A stretch of 6,669 bases of DNA from Clostridiales bacterium (GCA_003149735.1 QANA01000017.1:1-6669), one strand, 5' to 3'. Positions 1-5,917 are shown, numbered from the stretch's first letter. Notes: a model not told the origin generated them from the sequence alone. Numbers and translations are program-made.

Positions 1-2
1 TG

Positions 3-716
3 TGCACATTGAATTTTGACGATAATACGATGACGATGACATCCATCCCGCGGGATACTTATGTATCTATGAATAAATTGGATTATGAGACGGGCACTAT
101 CAAATCGCGCACCAATAATAAAATCAATGCAGCCTATGCTTTTGGAGGAGGCCCTAAGCATTATGGTGAGCAAAATGCAGTGGATTGCGTCAAGGAATTT
201 CTTTCCTGTGGGGGTAAATTGAACATCGATATCGATTATTATGCTTCCATTGATATGGACGGAATTCCTAAACTGGTGGATGCTGTCGGCGGAGTTCAGG
301 TTGTGCTGGACCGTACGATTGAGGAGTTGGGCTCCAAAGGGCAGACGATTACCATTAATAGCTCCAATGTGGATATGTACGTCCGCAAGAGAAAAGAGGA
401 TGGCGGTGGAGATGAGGGCAGAAATGATCGGCAGCAAGAACTGTTGATTGCACTGGCCAAAAAGATCAAGAGCATGGGTGCGGTAAATGCCGCGGCGTCG
501 TTATATAATGAAGCCATTACGTATGTCAAAACCAATGTCAGCTTGGAAGAGGCATTGGCCTTCGCATCTTTTTTGCAGGGATTCAGCATTGACAGCGGAA
601 TTACGCAGTATCGCGTAGAAGTGACTTCCAAAATAATGAATGGCATTTATTATGAAATTGCAGATGAGGAAGCATTATATAATTTTGCCCTCAATCATTT
701 CTATAGTGCAAACTAA
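3..716 (+). CDS. LCP (LytR-CpsA-Psr) family cell-wall polymer transferase, 5'-truncated
   Basis: The reading frame is open from the window edge, so the N-terminus (cytoplasmic tail, membrane segment and first part of the domain) is missing. Seen: the LCP signature SIPRDTYV (Arg codon 51-53), then KINAAYAFGGG, then KLVDAVGGVQV, then an Arg-rich stretch ending GRNDRQQ (about 384-437). These match the conserved order of the family, including the Arg residues that bind the pyrophosphate of the polyprenyl substrate. Known of the family: membrane-anchored extracytoplasmic enzymes that move undecaprenyl-linked polymers (teichoic acids, capsule or other secondary glycopolymers) onto peptidoglycan. 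About 237 residues are present against roughly 300-370 for full-length members, and the C-terminus is natural (TAA 714-716). A TTG at position 9 is an internal Leu codon, not a start. The lipoprotein gene follows after 37 bases and is probably cotranscribed. The polymer moved cannot be told from the sequence. Confidence 0.93.
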   Translation, partial: CTLNFDDNTMTMTSIPRDTYVSMNKLDYETGTIKSRTNNKINAAYAFGGGPKHYGEQNAVDCVKEFLSCGGKLNIDIDYYASIDMDGIPKLVDAVGGVQVVLDRTIEELGSKGQTITINSSNVDMYVRKRKEDGGGDEGRNDRQQELLIALAKKIKSMGAVNAAASLYNEAITYVKTNVSLEEALAFASFLQGFSIDSGITQYRVEVTSKIMNGIYYEIADEEALYNFALNHFYSAN

Positions 717-753
717 ATAATCAAACAGAATCCGCAGTAAGGAGAAAAAAATT

Positions 754-1239
754 ATGAAATTGACCAAAAGAATGGTTGCTCTGGCAGCCTGCCTGATGTT
801 GTGCATGGCAGTTCTGGCTGGTTGCAGCGGAAAGACGGCGTTAGCTCAAAAACAGCCGCAAGAAGGCGATACGGTTTACCAGTTATCTGGCAAATGTACA
901 GCAGAAGTGAAAGATGGCAAGGTAACGATTTATCTGCACAGTAATTTGCTGGAAGGTACAGCCGTACAGTTTTGCCTCGATACTTATGATGGTACGCAGC
1001 TAGCTTCGGCGACTTATTCTGTAAGTGGAGAAGCGATTAGTGCCACATTTGAAATGGAGCCGGCATGGGAAGGAAAACTGATCTATGCCAGTGTGGCGGC
1101 AGCTCCCAGCCTGGGTAAACAGCCCTCTGCGGTTACGGAAGCCTATGGGCGCTATTTCCAAAATATTGAGGGAGATTGCGTGATTTGGAATAAGTCGGAA
1201 AACATTTTTCTGGCACAAAGCGGCAAAATTCAACTGTAA
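754..1239 (+). CDS. small secreted lipoprotein of unknown function
   Basis: A 161-residue protein with a classic lipoprotein signal peptide: positively charged start (MKLTKR), hydrophobic core to about residue 21, and lipobox LAGC with the lipidated Cys at residue 24. It should be anchored to the outer face of the membrane. The start is supported by AAGGAG at 739-744, nine bases before the ATG. The mature part (about residues 35-161) is rich in alternating polar/hydrophobic residues and looks like an all-beta domain. The stretch around SNLLEGT resembles the NLPdGT-type strands of Ig-like domains in some Gram-positive surface proteins, but this is a weak resemblance. No catalytic motif is visible. 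It sits 37 bases after the LCP gene with a terminator right behind, so it is probably the last gene of a cell-envelope operon. I do not recognise the family; a role in envelope maintenance is only suggested by context. Confidence 0.85.
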   Translation: MKLTKRMVALAACLMLCMAVLAGCSGKTALAQKQPQEGDTVYQLSGKCTAEVKDGKVTIYLHSNLLEGTAVQFCLDTYDGTQLASATYSVSGEAISATFEMEPAWEGKLIYASVAAAPSLGKQPSAVTEAYGRYFQNIEGDCVIWNKSENIFLAQSGKIQL

Positions 1240-1244
1240 AATTG

Positions 1245-1276
1245 AAACTCCAAAGCATGTGGCTTTGGAGTTTTTT
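1245..1276 (+). terminator. Rho-independent terminator after the lipoprotein gene
   Basis: A perfect 12-bp stem (1245-1256 pairing with 1262-1273; core ACTCCAAAGC/GCTTTGGAGT) with a five-base loop and a T run at 1271-1276. It begins six bases after the lipoprotein stop codon. It closes the LCP/lipoprotein unit and isolates the T-box unit that follows. Confidence 0.92.
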
Positions 1277-1309
1277 ATTACCATTTTTTTGAAAAAAAGA
1301 GAAAAAGTG

Positions 1310-1338
1310 TTGACATCATTTTTTTTATGTGTTAACAT
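1310..1338 (+). promoter_or_regulatory. sigma-A promoter of the T-box/regulator/acyl-CoA synthetase unit
   Basis: Perfect -35 TTGACA (1310-1315), 17-base spacer, -10 TAACAT (1333-1338) with an extended TGT just before it (1330-1332). A/T-rich runs at 1284-1306 may act as an UP element. Transcription would begin near 1345, about 25 bases before the T-box Stem I and about 350 bases before the first start codon. The -10 element is overlapped by the tandem palindromes listed separately. Confidence 0.8.
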
Positions 1339-1346
1339 TGTTAACA
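1330..1346. promoter_or_regulatory. tandem TGTTAACA palindromes over the -10/+1, candidate repressor operator
   Basis: Two copies of the self-complementary octamer TGTTAACA (1330-1337 and 1339-1346) are separated by one base, giving a 9-bp period. The second lies in a 12-bp perfect palindrome, ATTGTTAACAAT (1337-1348). They cover the -10 and the predicted start site, where a bound protein would block transcription. The XRE-cupin regulator encoded downstream is the obvious candidate for autoregulation, but that is inference. I found no further copy of the octamer in the intergenic regions I checked. Confidence 0.5.
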
Positions 1347-1369
1347 ATTCAAGGAAATATGGATTCAAA

Positions 1370-1651
1370 GGCGTTGAGGAAGACAGTCATTCTTTCAAAA
1401 AGTGCTGAAGAGAATTGCCGGGTGGTGCGAGGCATGAGCGCTAGAAAGTATGAGAATCACTTCGGAGCCAAAGCTCAGAAATGCAGTGCAAAGTAAGAGT
1501 TTGCGTCTGGCCGCGTTACAGGCTCGAGAGCTTACCGCGTCATTGTTCTACTGGTGGTAGAAAAGGGATGCGGCTGGGTGCTTTATTTGTGCGCCAATTT
1601 GGGTGGTACCGCGGAGTTGATTCGTCCCTTTTGTGAAAGGGGCGTTTTTTT
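1370..1651 (+). promoter_or_regulatory. T-box riboswitch leader, probable isoleucine (AUC) specifier
   Basis: The conserved T-box AATTTGGGTGGTACCGCGG lies at 1596-1614. Stem I runs about 1370-1469: its foot is GGC (1370-1372) with GCC (1467-1469), the AGAGA motif is at 1409-1413, and the distal loop GGGTGGTGCGA (1420-1430) is closed by TGCC/GGCA. The specifier is best read as ATC (1456-1458), followed by ACTTCGGAG as in other T-boxes. Stem III is TTCTAC/GTAGAA (1546-1551/1557-1562). The antiterminator pairs GGG (1601-1603) with CCC (1626-1628) and GCG (1611-1613) with CGT (1623-1625), leaving the seven-base bulge TGGTACC. TGGT in the bulge expects a tRNA ending ACCA, which fits tRNA-Ile and argues against tRNA-Ser (discriminator G). 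Uncharged tRNA should permit read-through into the regulator and synthetase genes; charged tRNA should favour the terminator. Presence of a T-box is near certain; the amino acid is likely but not proven. Confidence 0.93.
1623..1651 (+). terminator. T-box attenuator terminator
   Basis: A 9-bp stem (CGTCCCTTT 1623-1631 with AAAGGGGCG 1636-1644, one G-T wobble), loop TGTG and seven T residues (1645-1651). Its 5' arm is also the 3' strand of the antiterminator, so the two structures exclude each other. It ends 42 bases before the regulator start codon. Confidence 0.92.
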
Positions 1652-1676
1652 ATGCGCCGAAAGCAGAAAACTTATC

Positions 1677-1685
1677 AAAAAGGAG
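1677..1685 (+). promoter_or_regulatory. ribosome binding site fixing the regulator start
   Basis: AAAAAGGAG lies eight bases before the ATG at 1694. An in-frame ATG at 1652 directly abuts the attenuator T run and has no such site, so 1694 is chosen. Confidence 0.85.
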
Positions 1686-1693
1686 AAACAGTA

Positions 1694-2260
1694 ATGAAAA
1701 AGCAAGAAGAAAATATAGCTGCAATTGCGGAACGAATTAGAGGGCTTAGAGATATCGTGGGCATCAGTGCGGCAGAAATGGCAAAAGCACTGGATATCTC
1801 TGAGCAAGAATATCTGGAATATGAAAAAGGGCAAACGGATTTTTCCTTTAGTTTTCTTTATACGGTGGCAAATGAATTGGGCATTAACATTACCGACCTG
1901 ATTATTGGCGAAAGCGCAAAACTGGATATTTATTCCTATGTTCCGGCAGGAGAAGGAATCGTGCTGGAGCGCAAGCAGGAATATGAATATCGGCATTTGG
2001 CTTATCTGTTTAAGGATAAAAAAATCGAACCTTTTTATGTTACTGTGGAGCCCAGCGATATCTATGCCGCTACCAACAAAAAAACACATGCCGGCCATGA
2101 ATTCAATTATATTCTGGAAGGCTGCATGACGTTATTTATCGGCGAGGAAAGCATATATCTGAGCGAAGGAGATGCCATTTATTTTAACTCTATCTATCCG
2201 CATGCAATGCAGGCGGAGAACGGGAAACCGTGCAAATTCCTGGCGGTTATTGCCAAGTAA
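1694..2260 (+). CDS. XRE-family HTH / cupin-domain transcriptional regulator
   Basis: A 188-residue two-domain protein. Residues about 11-68 form an XRE/Cro-type helix-turn-helix (RIRGLRDIVGISAAEMAKAL, then SEQEYLEYEKGQ). Residues about 110-186 form a small beta-barrel cupin: THAGHEFNYILEG (131-143) is motif 1, with H132, H135, E136 and E142 as possible metal or ligand contacts, and EGDAIYFNSIYPHAM (158-172) is motif 2 with H170. This architecture is like PuuR-type regulators, in which the cupin senses a small molecule and the HTH binds DNA. The gene is the first behind the T-box and sits 32 bases before the acyl-CoA synthetase gene, so it probably regulates this unit, perhaps through the TGTTAACA repeats in its own promoter. 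The ligand is unknown; a branched acid, its CoA ester or a related metabolite would make sense. Whether it activates or represses cannot be seen. Confidence 0.92.
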   Translation: MKKQEENIAAIAERIRGLRDIVGISAAEMAKALDISEQEYLEYEKGQTDFSFSFLYTVANELGINITDLIIGESAKLDIYSYVPAGEGIVLERKQEYEYRHLAYLFKDKKIEPFYVTVEPSDIYAATNKKTHAGHEFNYILEGCMTLFIGEESIYLSEGDAIYFNSIYPHAMQAENGKPCKFLAVIAK

Positions 2261-2274
2261 ATCTATTTTATTTG

Positions 2275-2281
2275 AAGGAAG
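2275..2281 (+). promoter_or_regulatory. ribosome binding site deciding the acyl-CoA synthetase start
   Basis: AAGGAAG lies 11 bases before the ATG at 2293, slightly long spacing. The upstream in-frame ATG at 2230 lies inside the regulator gene with no comparable site, and homologues typically begin just before the YTRAEYEDYYDF-like segment, so 2293 is preferred. Confidence 0.65.
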
Positions 2282-2292
2282 AACAAACGACA

Positions 2293-3963
2293 ATGAGGAT
2301 CTTTGAAAAATATACCAGAGCTGAGTACGAGGATTATTACGATTTTAAAAAGAACTTCAGGATCAATGCTCCTGAGACTTTTAACTTTGCTTATGATGTC
2401 ATGGATGTCCTGGCAGAGGAAAAGCCAGATAAAACAGCGATGATTTGGCTGGGAATTTCCGGTGAAGAAAAGCGGTTTACCTTCCATGATTTCAAGGTGC
2501 TTTCCAATCGCGCAGCCAATTTCTTTTCGGCCCAGGGGATCGGAAAAGGCGATATGGTTATGCTGATTTTGAAACGCCGCTATGAGTTCTGGGTCAGTAT
2601 GCTGGCGTTGCATAAATTGGGAGCCATTGCAATTCCGGCGACACATCTGCTTACCAAAAAAGATATCGTTTACCGCAATAATTATGCAGATGTCAAAGCA
2701 ATCGTATGCGTCAACGAAGGAGAAATTCCGCAACATGTAGAGGCGGCGGAAGCGGAGAGCAGCACGCTGCAGTGCAAAATATTAGTTGCGGGTAAGCGCG
2801 AAGGATGGCTGAGCTTTGACGAAGGAATTGAACAGGCAAGCGAAGTGTTTGAACGTCCGCAGGGAGAAGCCGGCACAACGCTCAAAGATCCGATGATTCT
2901 CTTTTTCACTTCCGGTACGACTGGCATGCCCAAGATGGTGCTGCATAATCATTCCTATCCGCTGGCACATATTCAGACGGCAATTTTCTGGCATAATGTA
3001 CAGCCGGATGGTATTCACTTTACCGTATCGGATTCCGGTTGGGGCAAATGCTTGTGGGGCAAATTCTATGGTCAGTGGTTTGGCGAAACTATCGTTTTTG
3101 TCTATGAATTTGATAAATTTGTTCCGCAGGAGATGCTGCAGATAATTCAGGATTATAAAATTACTACGTTTTGTGCACCGCCTACGATTTACCGCTATTT
3201 TATTAAGGAAGACCTCAATAAATATGATCTGTCTGCATTAAAATATGCTACTACGGCAGGCGAAGCGCTGAACCCGGAAGTATTCGATCAGTTTAAACGG
3301 GCAACCGGAATTGATATCAAGGAAGCTTTTGGTCAGACGGAAACAACTGCTATTCTAGCCAACTTCGTTTGCATGAAAGGGCAAAAAGGCGCACTGGGTC
3401 GCCCCAGTCCGCTTTATAAAGTGGATATTGTAGATGAAGAGGGTAACTCCTGCCCGCCCGGTGAGACGGGAGAGATTGCAGTGCATACGGATCAGGGAAT
3501 CCCTTATGGTCTGTTTATGTGCTACTATAAAGATGAAGCACTTACAAAGAAGGCGTGGCATGATGGCCTTTATCGTACCGGGGACCTGGCTTGGAAAGAT
3601 GAAAAAGGTTATTACTGGTATGTAGGGCGTGCTGATGATGTCATTAAATCTTCCGGCTATCGCATTGGACCGTTTGAAGTGGAGAGCGCGCTGATGGAAC
3701 ATCCCGCGGTTTTGGAAACAGGCATTACGGGTGTCCCGCATCCGGAACGTGGTCAGGTAATTAAGGCGACGATTGTGTTGGCACCCGGTTATACGCCCAG
3801 CGAAGAGTTGAAAAAGGAACTGCAGGATCACGTTAAGCGGGCGACGGCTCCATATAAATATCCGCGTGTCATTGAATTTGTGGATGAACTGCCCAAGACG
3901 ATCAGCGGCAAAATCAAACGTTTTGAAATCAGAAATAAGGATGCAGGGCAAGAAACGCATTGA
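2293..3963 (+). CDS. AMP-forming acyl-CoA synthetase, medium-chain (MACS-like) type
   Basis: A 556-residue ANL-superfamily adenylating enzyme: acid + ATP + CoA gives acyl-CoA + AMP + PPi, in the cytoplasm. All core motifs are intact. The phosphate loop is TSGTTGMPK (206-214). SDSGWGK (246-252) is typical of MACS and related short-to-medium-chain enzymes. FGQTET is at 346-351, the ribose-binding Asp in YRTGD is D431, the hinge region is GRADDVIKSSGYR (445-457), and the catalytic Lys is in PKTISGKIKR (K540). Length is normal. It follows the XRE-cupin gene by 32 bases in the T-box unit and is closed by a strong terminator. Some MACS enzymes, for example one from Methanosarcina acetivorans, prefer small branched acids such as 2-methylbutyrate. 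Together with the isoleucine-type T-box, this makes 2-methylbutyrate an attractive substrate, but that is inference; propionate, butyrate, isobutyrate or aromatic acids remain possible. Confidence 0.95.
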   Translation: MRIFEKYTRAEYEDYYDFKKNFRINAPETFNFAYDVMDVLAEEKPDKTAMIWLGISGEEKRFTFHDFKVLSNRAANFFSAQGIGKGDMVMLILKRRYEFWVSMLALHKLGAIAIPATHLLTKKDIVYRNNYADVKAIVCVNEGEIPQHVEAAEAESSTLQCKILVAGKREGWLSFDEGIEQASEVFERPQGEAGTTLKDPMILFFTSGTTGMPKMVLHNHSYPLAHIQTAIFWHNVQPDGIHFTVSDSGWGKCLWGKFYGQWFGETIVFVYEFDKFVPQEMLQIIQDYKITTFCAPPTIYRYFIKEDLNKYDLSALKYATTAGEALNPEVFDQFKRATGIDIKEAFGQTETTAILANFVCMKGQKGALGRPSPLYKVDIVDEEGNSCPPGETGEIAVHTDQGIPYGLFMCYYKDEALTKKAWHDGLYRTGDLAWKDEKGYYWYVGRADDVIKSSGYRIGPFEVESALMEHPAVLETGITGVPHPERGQVIKATIVLAPGYTPSEELKKELQDHVKRATAPYKYPRVIEFVDELPKTISGKIKRFEIRNKDAGQETH

Positions 3964-3990
3964 TTTGCCGAAGAAATATAGTTTCAACGG

Positions 3991-4015
3991 AAAACCCGCC
4001 TTTTGGGCGGGTTTT
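3991..4015 (+). terminator. Rho-independent terminator after the acyl-CoA synthetase gene
   Basis: A perfect 10-bp stem (AAAACCCGCC 3991-4000 with GGCGGGTTTT 4006-4015), a five-base loop, and T-rich sequence continuing to about 4029. It lies 27 bases after the stop codon and separates the T-box unit from iadA. Confidence 0.92.
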
Positions 4016-4065
4016 GTGCTTTCTTTTTGTGGGAAAAGAACGGTTGATAAAAAGAGTCGGATGCG

Positions 4066-4094
4066 TTGCCTGTAAAAATGAAAGATGGTAAAAT
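4066..4094 (+). promoter_or_regulatory. promoter of iadA
   Basis: -35 TTGCCT (4066-4071, four of six consensus bases), 17-base spacer, extended -10 TGGTAAAAT (hexamer TAAAAT 4089-4094). The start site would be near 4101, leaving a very short leader before AGGAGGAAGG (4111-4120) and the ATG at 4125. A terminator just upstream supports an independent promoter here. Confidence 0.65.
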
Positions 4095-4124
4095 GAAAAA
4101 AATAGTGTGTAGGAGGAAGGAAAA

Positions 4125-5267
4125 ATGTTCCTTTGCATAAAAGGCGCAGAAGTGTATGCTCCGGAATATCAAGGAAAGGCAGATGTACTGGTCTGCAATG
4201 AAAAAGTGATTCATATAGCTCCACAGATCGAAACGTCTGTGCTGCCGGGGCAGGTAAAGGTAATACAGGCGGAGGGGCTTAAGCTGCTGCCTGGGTTGAT
4301 CGACCAACATGTGCATATTACCGGTGGCGGTGGGGAAAGCGGATTTACCAGTCGAGTGCCCGAACTGCGCTTTTCACAGATTATAGAAGCCGGAGTAACT
4401 ACTTTGGTAGGATTGTTGGGAACTGATTCTCATACGCGTGACATACGGAATTTGGTGGCTAAAACCAAGGCTCTGAATGAAGAAGGTGTTACAGCCTATT
4501 GCTTGACCGGCGCCTATGCGCTGCCTTCGCCGACATTGACCGGCAGTGTGGGAGATGATATCGCCTTTATTCAAGAAGTGATTGGGGTAAAGGTGGCGAT
4601 TTCCGATCACCGCAGCATGTGCCCTTCCAGAGAAGAATTGGCAAAACTGGCGGCAGAGGCTCGCCTGGCGGGATTGGTTTCCGGAAAAGTCGGGGAAGTA
4701 CATATGCATACCGGAGTGGGGAAAGACGGCTTGAAGACGATTCTGGATATTGTGGAAACTACGGATATTCCTATTAAACATTTTCGGCCTACGCATATGC
4801 GAAAAATATCGGAAGCAGATGCAGTGAAATTCTCGCAGCTGGGTGGTTATGTGGATTATACCAGCGGTGAACAACCTTTGGAGCAGGCACAAGTGATTAT
4901 GGAAGCGTTGGAGGCGGGGGTGCCCGCTGCTCGCTTGACGATCAGCTCGGATTCCAATGGTTCCATGCCCAAATGGGGAAAAAATAAAGAGTTGATCGGC
5001 ATTACTTATGCCCGAATGACCAGCCTCTGGCAGCAGATCTGTGCGCTGGTTCAAAAAGGAATGCCCTTGGAGCAGGCGCTTTCTTTTGTGACCAGCAATG
5101 TTGCGCAAGCGCTGGAAATTTACCCGCAGAAAGGCTGCATTGCAGAACAAAGCGATGCGGATATGATTTTGATAAATGAACGTATGGAAATCCGCTTTGT
5201 CATAGCAAAAGGGAAACTGTTGATGGAAGAGGGAAAAGTGCTGAAAAAAGGATTTTTTGAAGAATAA
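4125..5267 (+). CDS. iadA: isoaspartyl (beta-aspartyl) dipeptidase
   Basis: A 380-residue amidohydrolase-superfamily metallopeptidase that hydrolyses beta-linked Asp dipeptides, the products left when proteins damaged by isoaspartate formation are degraded. The binuclear zinc site can be matched to the E. coli enzyme (390 residues) with an almost constant offset: H62 and H64 in LIDQHVH, the bridging carboxylated Lys K156 in GVKVAISDH, H195 in HMHTG, H224 in RPTHM, and catalytic D276 in SSDSNGS. Substrate-side Y131 in TGAYALP and the GGGGES loop (67-72) are also present. No signal peptide, so cytosolic. The start follows a strong AGGAGGAAGG. It has its own promoter and a terminator on each side, so it appears monocistronic. 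In an amino-acid-using anaerobe it would recycle aspartate. No link to the neighbouring T-box unit is evident beyond adjacency. Confidence 0.96.
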   Translation: MFLCIKGAEVYAPEYQGKADVLVCNEKVIHIAPQIETSVLPGQVKVIQAEGLKLLPGLIDQHVHITGGGGESGFTSRVPELRFSQIIEAGVTTLVGLLGTDSHTRDIRNLVAKTKALNEEGVTAYCLTGAYALPSPTLTGSVGDDIAFIQEVIGVKVAISDHRSMCPSREELAKLAAEARLAGLVSGKVGEVHMHTGVGKDGLKTILDIVETTDIPIKHFRPTHMRKISEADAVKFSQLGGYVDYTSGEQPLEQAQVIMEALEAGVPAARLTISSDSNGSMPKWGKNKELIGITYARMTSLWQQICALVQKGMPLEQALSFVTSNVAQALEIYPQKGCIAEQSDADMILINERMEIRFVIAKGKLLMEEGKVLKKGFFEE

Positions 5268-5283
5268 ACGAATCTTGCTAAAG

Positions 5284-5314
5284 AAAAAAGGCCACGCAAT
5301 GCGTGGCCTTTTTT
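5284..5314. terminator. bidirectional terminator between convergent iadA and SIS gene
   Basis: A perfect 14-bp stem (AAAAAAGGCCACGC 5284-5297 with GCGTGGCCTTTTTT 5301-5314) and a short AAT loop. The A run on one side and T run on the other let it end transcripts from both strands. It lies 16 bases after the iadA stop and seven bases beyond the SIS gene stop. Confidence 0.93.
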
Positions 5315-5321
5315 ATGGGAT

Positions 5322-5900
5322 TTATTCGATGTTGTTGTGATTGTAGGCCATATCTTCCGGAGTTACCCCCAGTTTTTCGGCGCAGATTGCGCGAATAAAG
5401 TCGCAGACTGTCTGCATAACCGGATAAAATGCATCCGCATGTACCAGACGCTCTGCTTCACTCATGATCCCTTTGGTAGCACGATAGCTGCCATTCGTGT
5501 TGCTGTCGTCTACAATATGTACGGTGACATCGGACATCTCTTCGATGGGAGACTGTTTAGCGCCGACAATCAGGCCGATTTTTGCACCATGAGATTTTGC
5601 CTGCTTAGCAAACAGCTGCATGGAAGCGGTTTTGCCGGAACCGGAGCCAATGACCAGAATATCACCTTCATGAATTGAAGGGGTGGAATTATCACCGACG
5701 ATGTGGGTATGCAGGCCAATCTGAGAGCAGTCCATGGAAAGCATTTTAACGTTGTTTCCTGCACGACCCCAGCCGGCTACATAAATGCGCTTGGCATCGA
5801 GAATTGCCTGAGCCATTGCCAATACTTCATCCATGTTGACGCCAGTCAACAGCTGATGCTGATGATCAGCCAATTTTACCAGTTCTTCGGTATAGTTCAT
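5322..5900 (-). CDS. SIS-domain protein, 6-phospho-3-hexuloisomerase-like
   Basis: A 192-residue single sugar-isomerase (SIS) domain, close in length and layout to 6-phospho-3-hexuloisomerase (HxlB/PHI). That enzyme converts hexulose-6-phosphate to fructose-6-phosphate in the ribulose monophosphate route. Seen: VAGWGRAGN (41-49), HIVGDNSTPSIHEGD (66-80), phosphosugar loop IGSGSGKT (84-91), NGSYRATKG (136-144), a candidate catalytic Glu E150, and the C-terminal NHNNIE that parallels HHANLE of PHI. Several positions differ from Bacillus PHI as I recall it: GRSG is GRAG, SGSGET is SGSGKT, the MRLMH-like segment is SMDCSQ (55-60), and the terminal HH is NH. No partner hexulose-phosphate synthase is in the window, so a different phosphosugar substrate is quite possible. 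The start has AAAGGAG (5909-5915, minus strand) upstream. It is divergent from ctsR and convergent with iadA, and appears monocistronic. Confidence 0.82.
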   Translation of the reverse strand: MNYTEELVKLADHQHQLLTGVNMDEVLAMAQAILDAKRIYVAGWGRAGNNVKMLSMDCSQIGLHTHIVGDNSTPSIHEGDILVIGSGSGKTASMQLFAKQAKSHGAKIGLIVGAKQSPIEEMSDVTVHIVDDSNTNGSYRATKGIMSEAERLVHADAFYPVMQTVCDFIRAICAEKLGVTPEDMAYNHNNIE

Positions 5901-5917
5901 AAAAAGATCTCCTTTGT

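Noticed and set aside
9..716. TTG at position 9 as the start of the LCP gene
   Set aside because: The frame is open to the window edge and the LCP domain is already under way, so this is an internal Leu codon of a truncated gene.
1457..1459. TCA as a serine specifier codon in the T-box
   Set aside because: The flanking bases fit ATC better, and the TGGT bulge does not match the G discriminator of tRNA-Ser.
1652..1693. N-terminal extension of the regulator from the ATG at 1652
   Set aside because: That ATG abuts the attenuator T run and has no ribosome binding site; AAAAAGGAG before 1694 fits better.
1583..2098. Minus-strand open frame across the T-box and regulator gene
   Set aside because: It covers the conserved T-box RNA and the HTH coding region in antisense and is rich in Phe/Cys/Ser without a domain.
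2230..2292. N-terminal extension of the acyl-CoA synthetase from the ATG at 2230
   Set aside because: It would overlap the regulator gene by 31 bases with no ribosome binding site, and the extra residues do not resemble the family N-terminus.
4044..4079. TTGATA (4044-4049) with TAAAAA (4073-4078) as the iadA promoter
   Set aside because: The spacing of 23 bases is too long; TTGCCT with TAAAAT at 17 bases is better.
3355..4224. Long minus-strand open frame (289 codons) across the end of the synthetase gene
   Set aside because: It runs antisense to two well-supported genes and through a terminator, with Phe/His/Arg-rich composition typical of antisense frames.
4374..5150. Minus-strand open frame (258 codons) inside iadA
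   Set aside because: It lies wholly antisense to iadA, whose active-site residues are all intact, and has no recognisable domain.
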